NCBI GenBank assembly: GCA_949739465.1
Contig: CATIYQ010000111.1
Location: forward strand, 1 to 5,702
DNA length: 5,702 nucleotides
Direction: 5' to 3'
Origin: an uncultured Peptococcaceae bacterium
GTDB lineage: Bacteria > Bacillota > Dehalobacteriia > UBA4068 > JAAVYR01
Shown here: in pieces, positions 5,456-5,702 of the stretch
How the letters are laid out: each line of letters opens with the position of its first letter
Numbering within the stretch: the stretch's first letter is position 1
The notes under the pieces: model-generated
Databases searched by the model: none
The model's input: only the letters and a program-made list of their open reading frames with translations
Told to the model about the DNA's origin: nothing
Made by a program: the position numbers and the translations under genes

Positions 5456-5702
5456 GTCTTCTCACCGCCCCTTTTTCCATATTGCCCATAACCAAAATCA
5501 TCAGGAACAACACTGCCGTTATCAGTTTTAAGAGGTTTGGCGGCAACCCCAGAGAAATGGCAATTTGAATGCAGATTTTATAGATGATACTGCCTACCAT
5601 CACTGCTGTTGTACCCTTTACAAAGCTCATTTTACGAAAAAGGGTCGTCCCGATAATCACCGTAGCTAAGCCAAAAACAATTTGCCCTGTACCCATAGTA
5701 GC
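5448..5702 (-). CDS. ABC transporter permease, C-terminal part (runs off the right edge)
   Basis: The last 84 codons are visible and the frame is open to base 5702, so the N-terminal part is missing. The peptide is hydrophobic, with segments at the G-T-G-Q-I-V-F-G-L-A start, around the residues V-M-V-G-S-I-I-Y-K, and a final helix near L-I-T-A-V-L-F-L-M-I-L-V-M, then a short basic tail ending RRHA. The motif GSIIYK followed by a helix, LGL and L-K-L-I-T-A is typical of the C-terminus of BPD_transp_2 (LivH-like) permeases paired with TrpX-type binding proteins. It overlaps the ATPase gene by 8 bp. The methionine at 5696 is internal, not the start: codons upstream of it are open and the family is about 280-300 residues long. 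Confidence 0.85.
   Translation of the reverse strand, partial: ATMGTGQIVFGLATVIIGTTLFRKMSFVKGTTAVMVGSIIYKICIQIAISLGLPPNLLKLITAVLFLMILVMGNMEKGAVRRHA

Noticed and set aside
4718..5531. Plus-strand frames opposite the ABC ATPase and permease genes
   Set aside because: The minus-strand proteins have full ATPase motifs and permease helices; the plus-strand peptides have no recognisable features.

Overview
This 5.7 kb window comes from the chromosome of an endospore-forming, low-to-mid GC member of the Bacillota. The evidence is a SpoVAF-type spore germination protein, a YlmC/YmxH-type PRC-barrel protein, and the gene order ylmC, nrdR, HlyD-like adaptor, yggS. That order resembles the block beside sigE/sigG and the division genes (sepF, divIVA) in Clostridia, Peptococcaceae and spore-forming Negativicutes. 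The finer taxonomic placement is inference.

Right edge (about 4630-5702, minus strand): the 3' end of an integral-membrane ABC permease overlaps its ATPase gene by 8 bp. The pair resembles the ABC importers that work with ABC_sub_bind (TrpX-type) binding proteins. A strong intrinsic terminator closes the operon. Next comes a 19-bp perfect tandem repeat, then spoVAF (minus strand). A sequence that fits the sigma-G promoter consensus with no mismatch lies across the repeat and the DNA after it (GTATA, 17 bp, CATACTA). This implies forespore expression of spoVAF as a separate unit.

Middle (2324-3064, plus strand): a SanA/YdcF-like DUF218 membrane protein is the only plus-strand gene. It converges on spoVAF, and the two stop codons share the palindrome TTAA with no visible terminator between them. 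It is divergent from ylmC.

Left half (1-2231, minus strand): a ylmC-like gene, then nrdR with its own sigma-A promoter (TTGACA, 18 bp, TATACT) and a terminator, then a HlyD-like membrane-anchored protein with its own extended -10 promoter and a dyad in its leader. At the left edge is the start of yggS/ylmE (PLP homeostasis), a partial gene of 38 codons that includes the PLP-binding lysine.

Most of the window is ordinary core sporulation and housekeeping sequence. I found no evidence for a new defence, mobile or CRISPR-like system. The most informative details are regulatory: the duplicated -35 region of spoVAF, the nrdR promoter hidden inside a falsely extended reading frame, and the dyad before the HlyD-like gene. 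No tRNA, rRNA, insertion sequence or CRISPR repeat was seen, and there is no gene-free stretch longer than about 165 bases.
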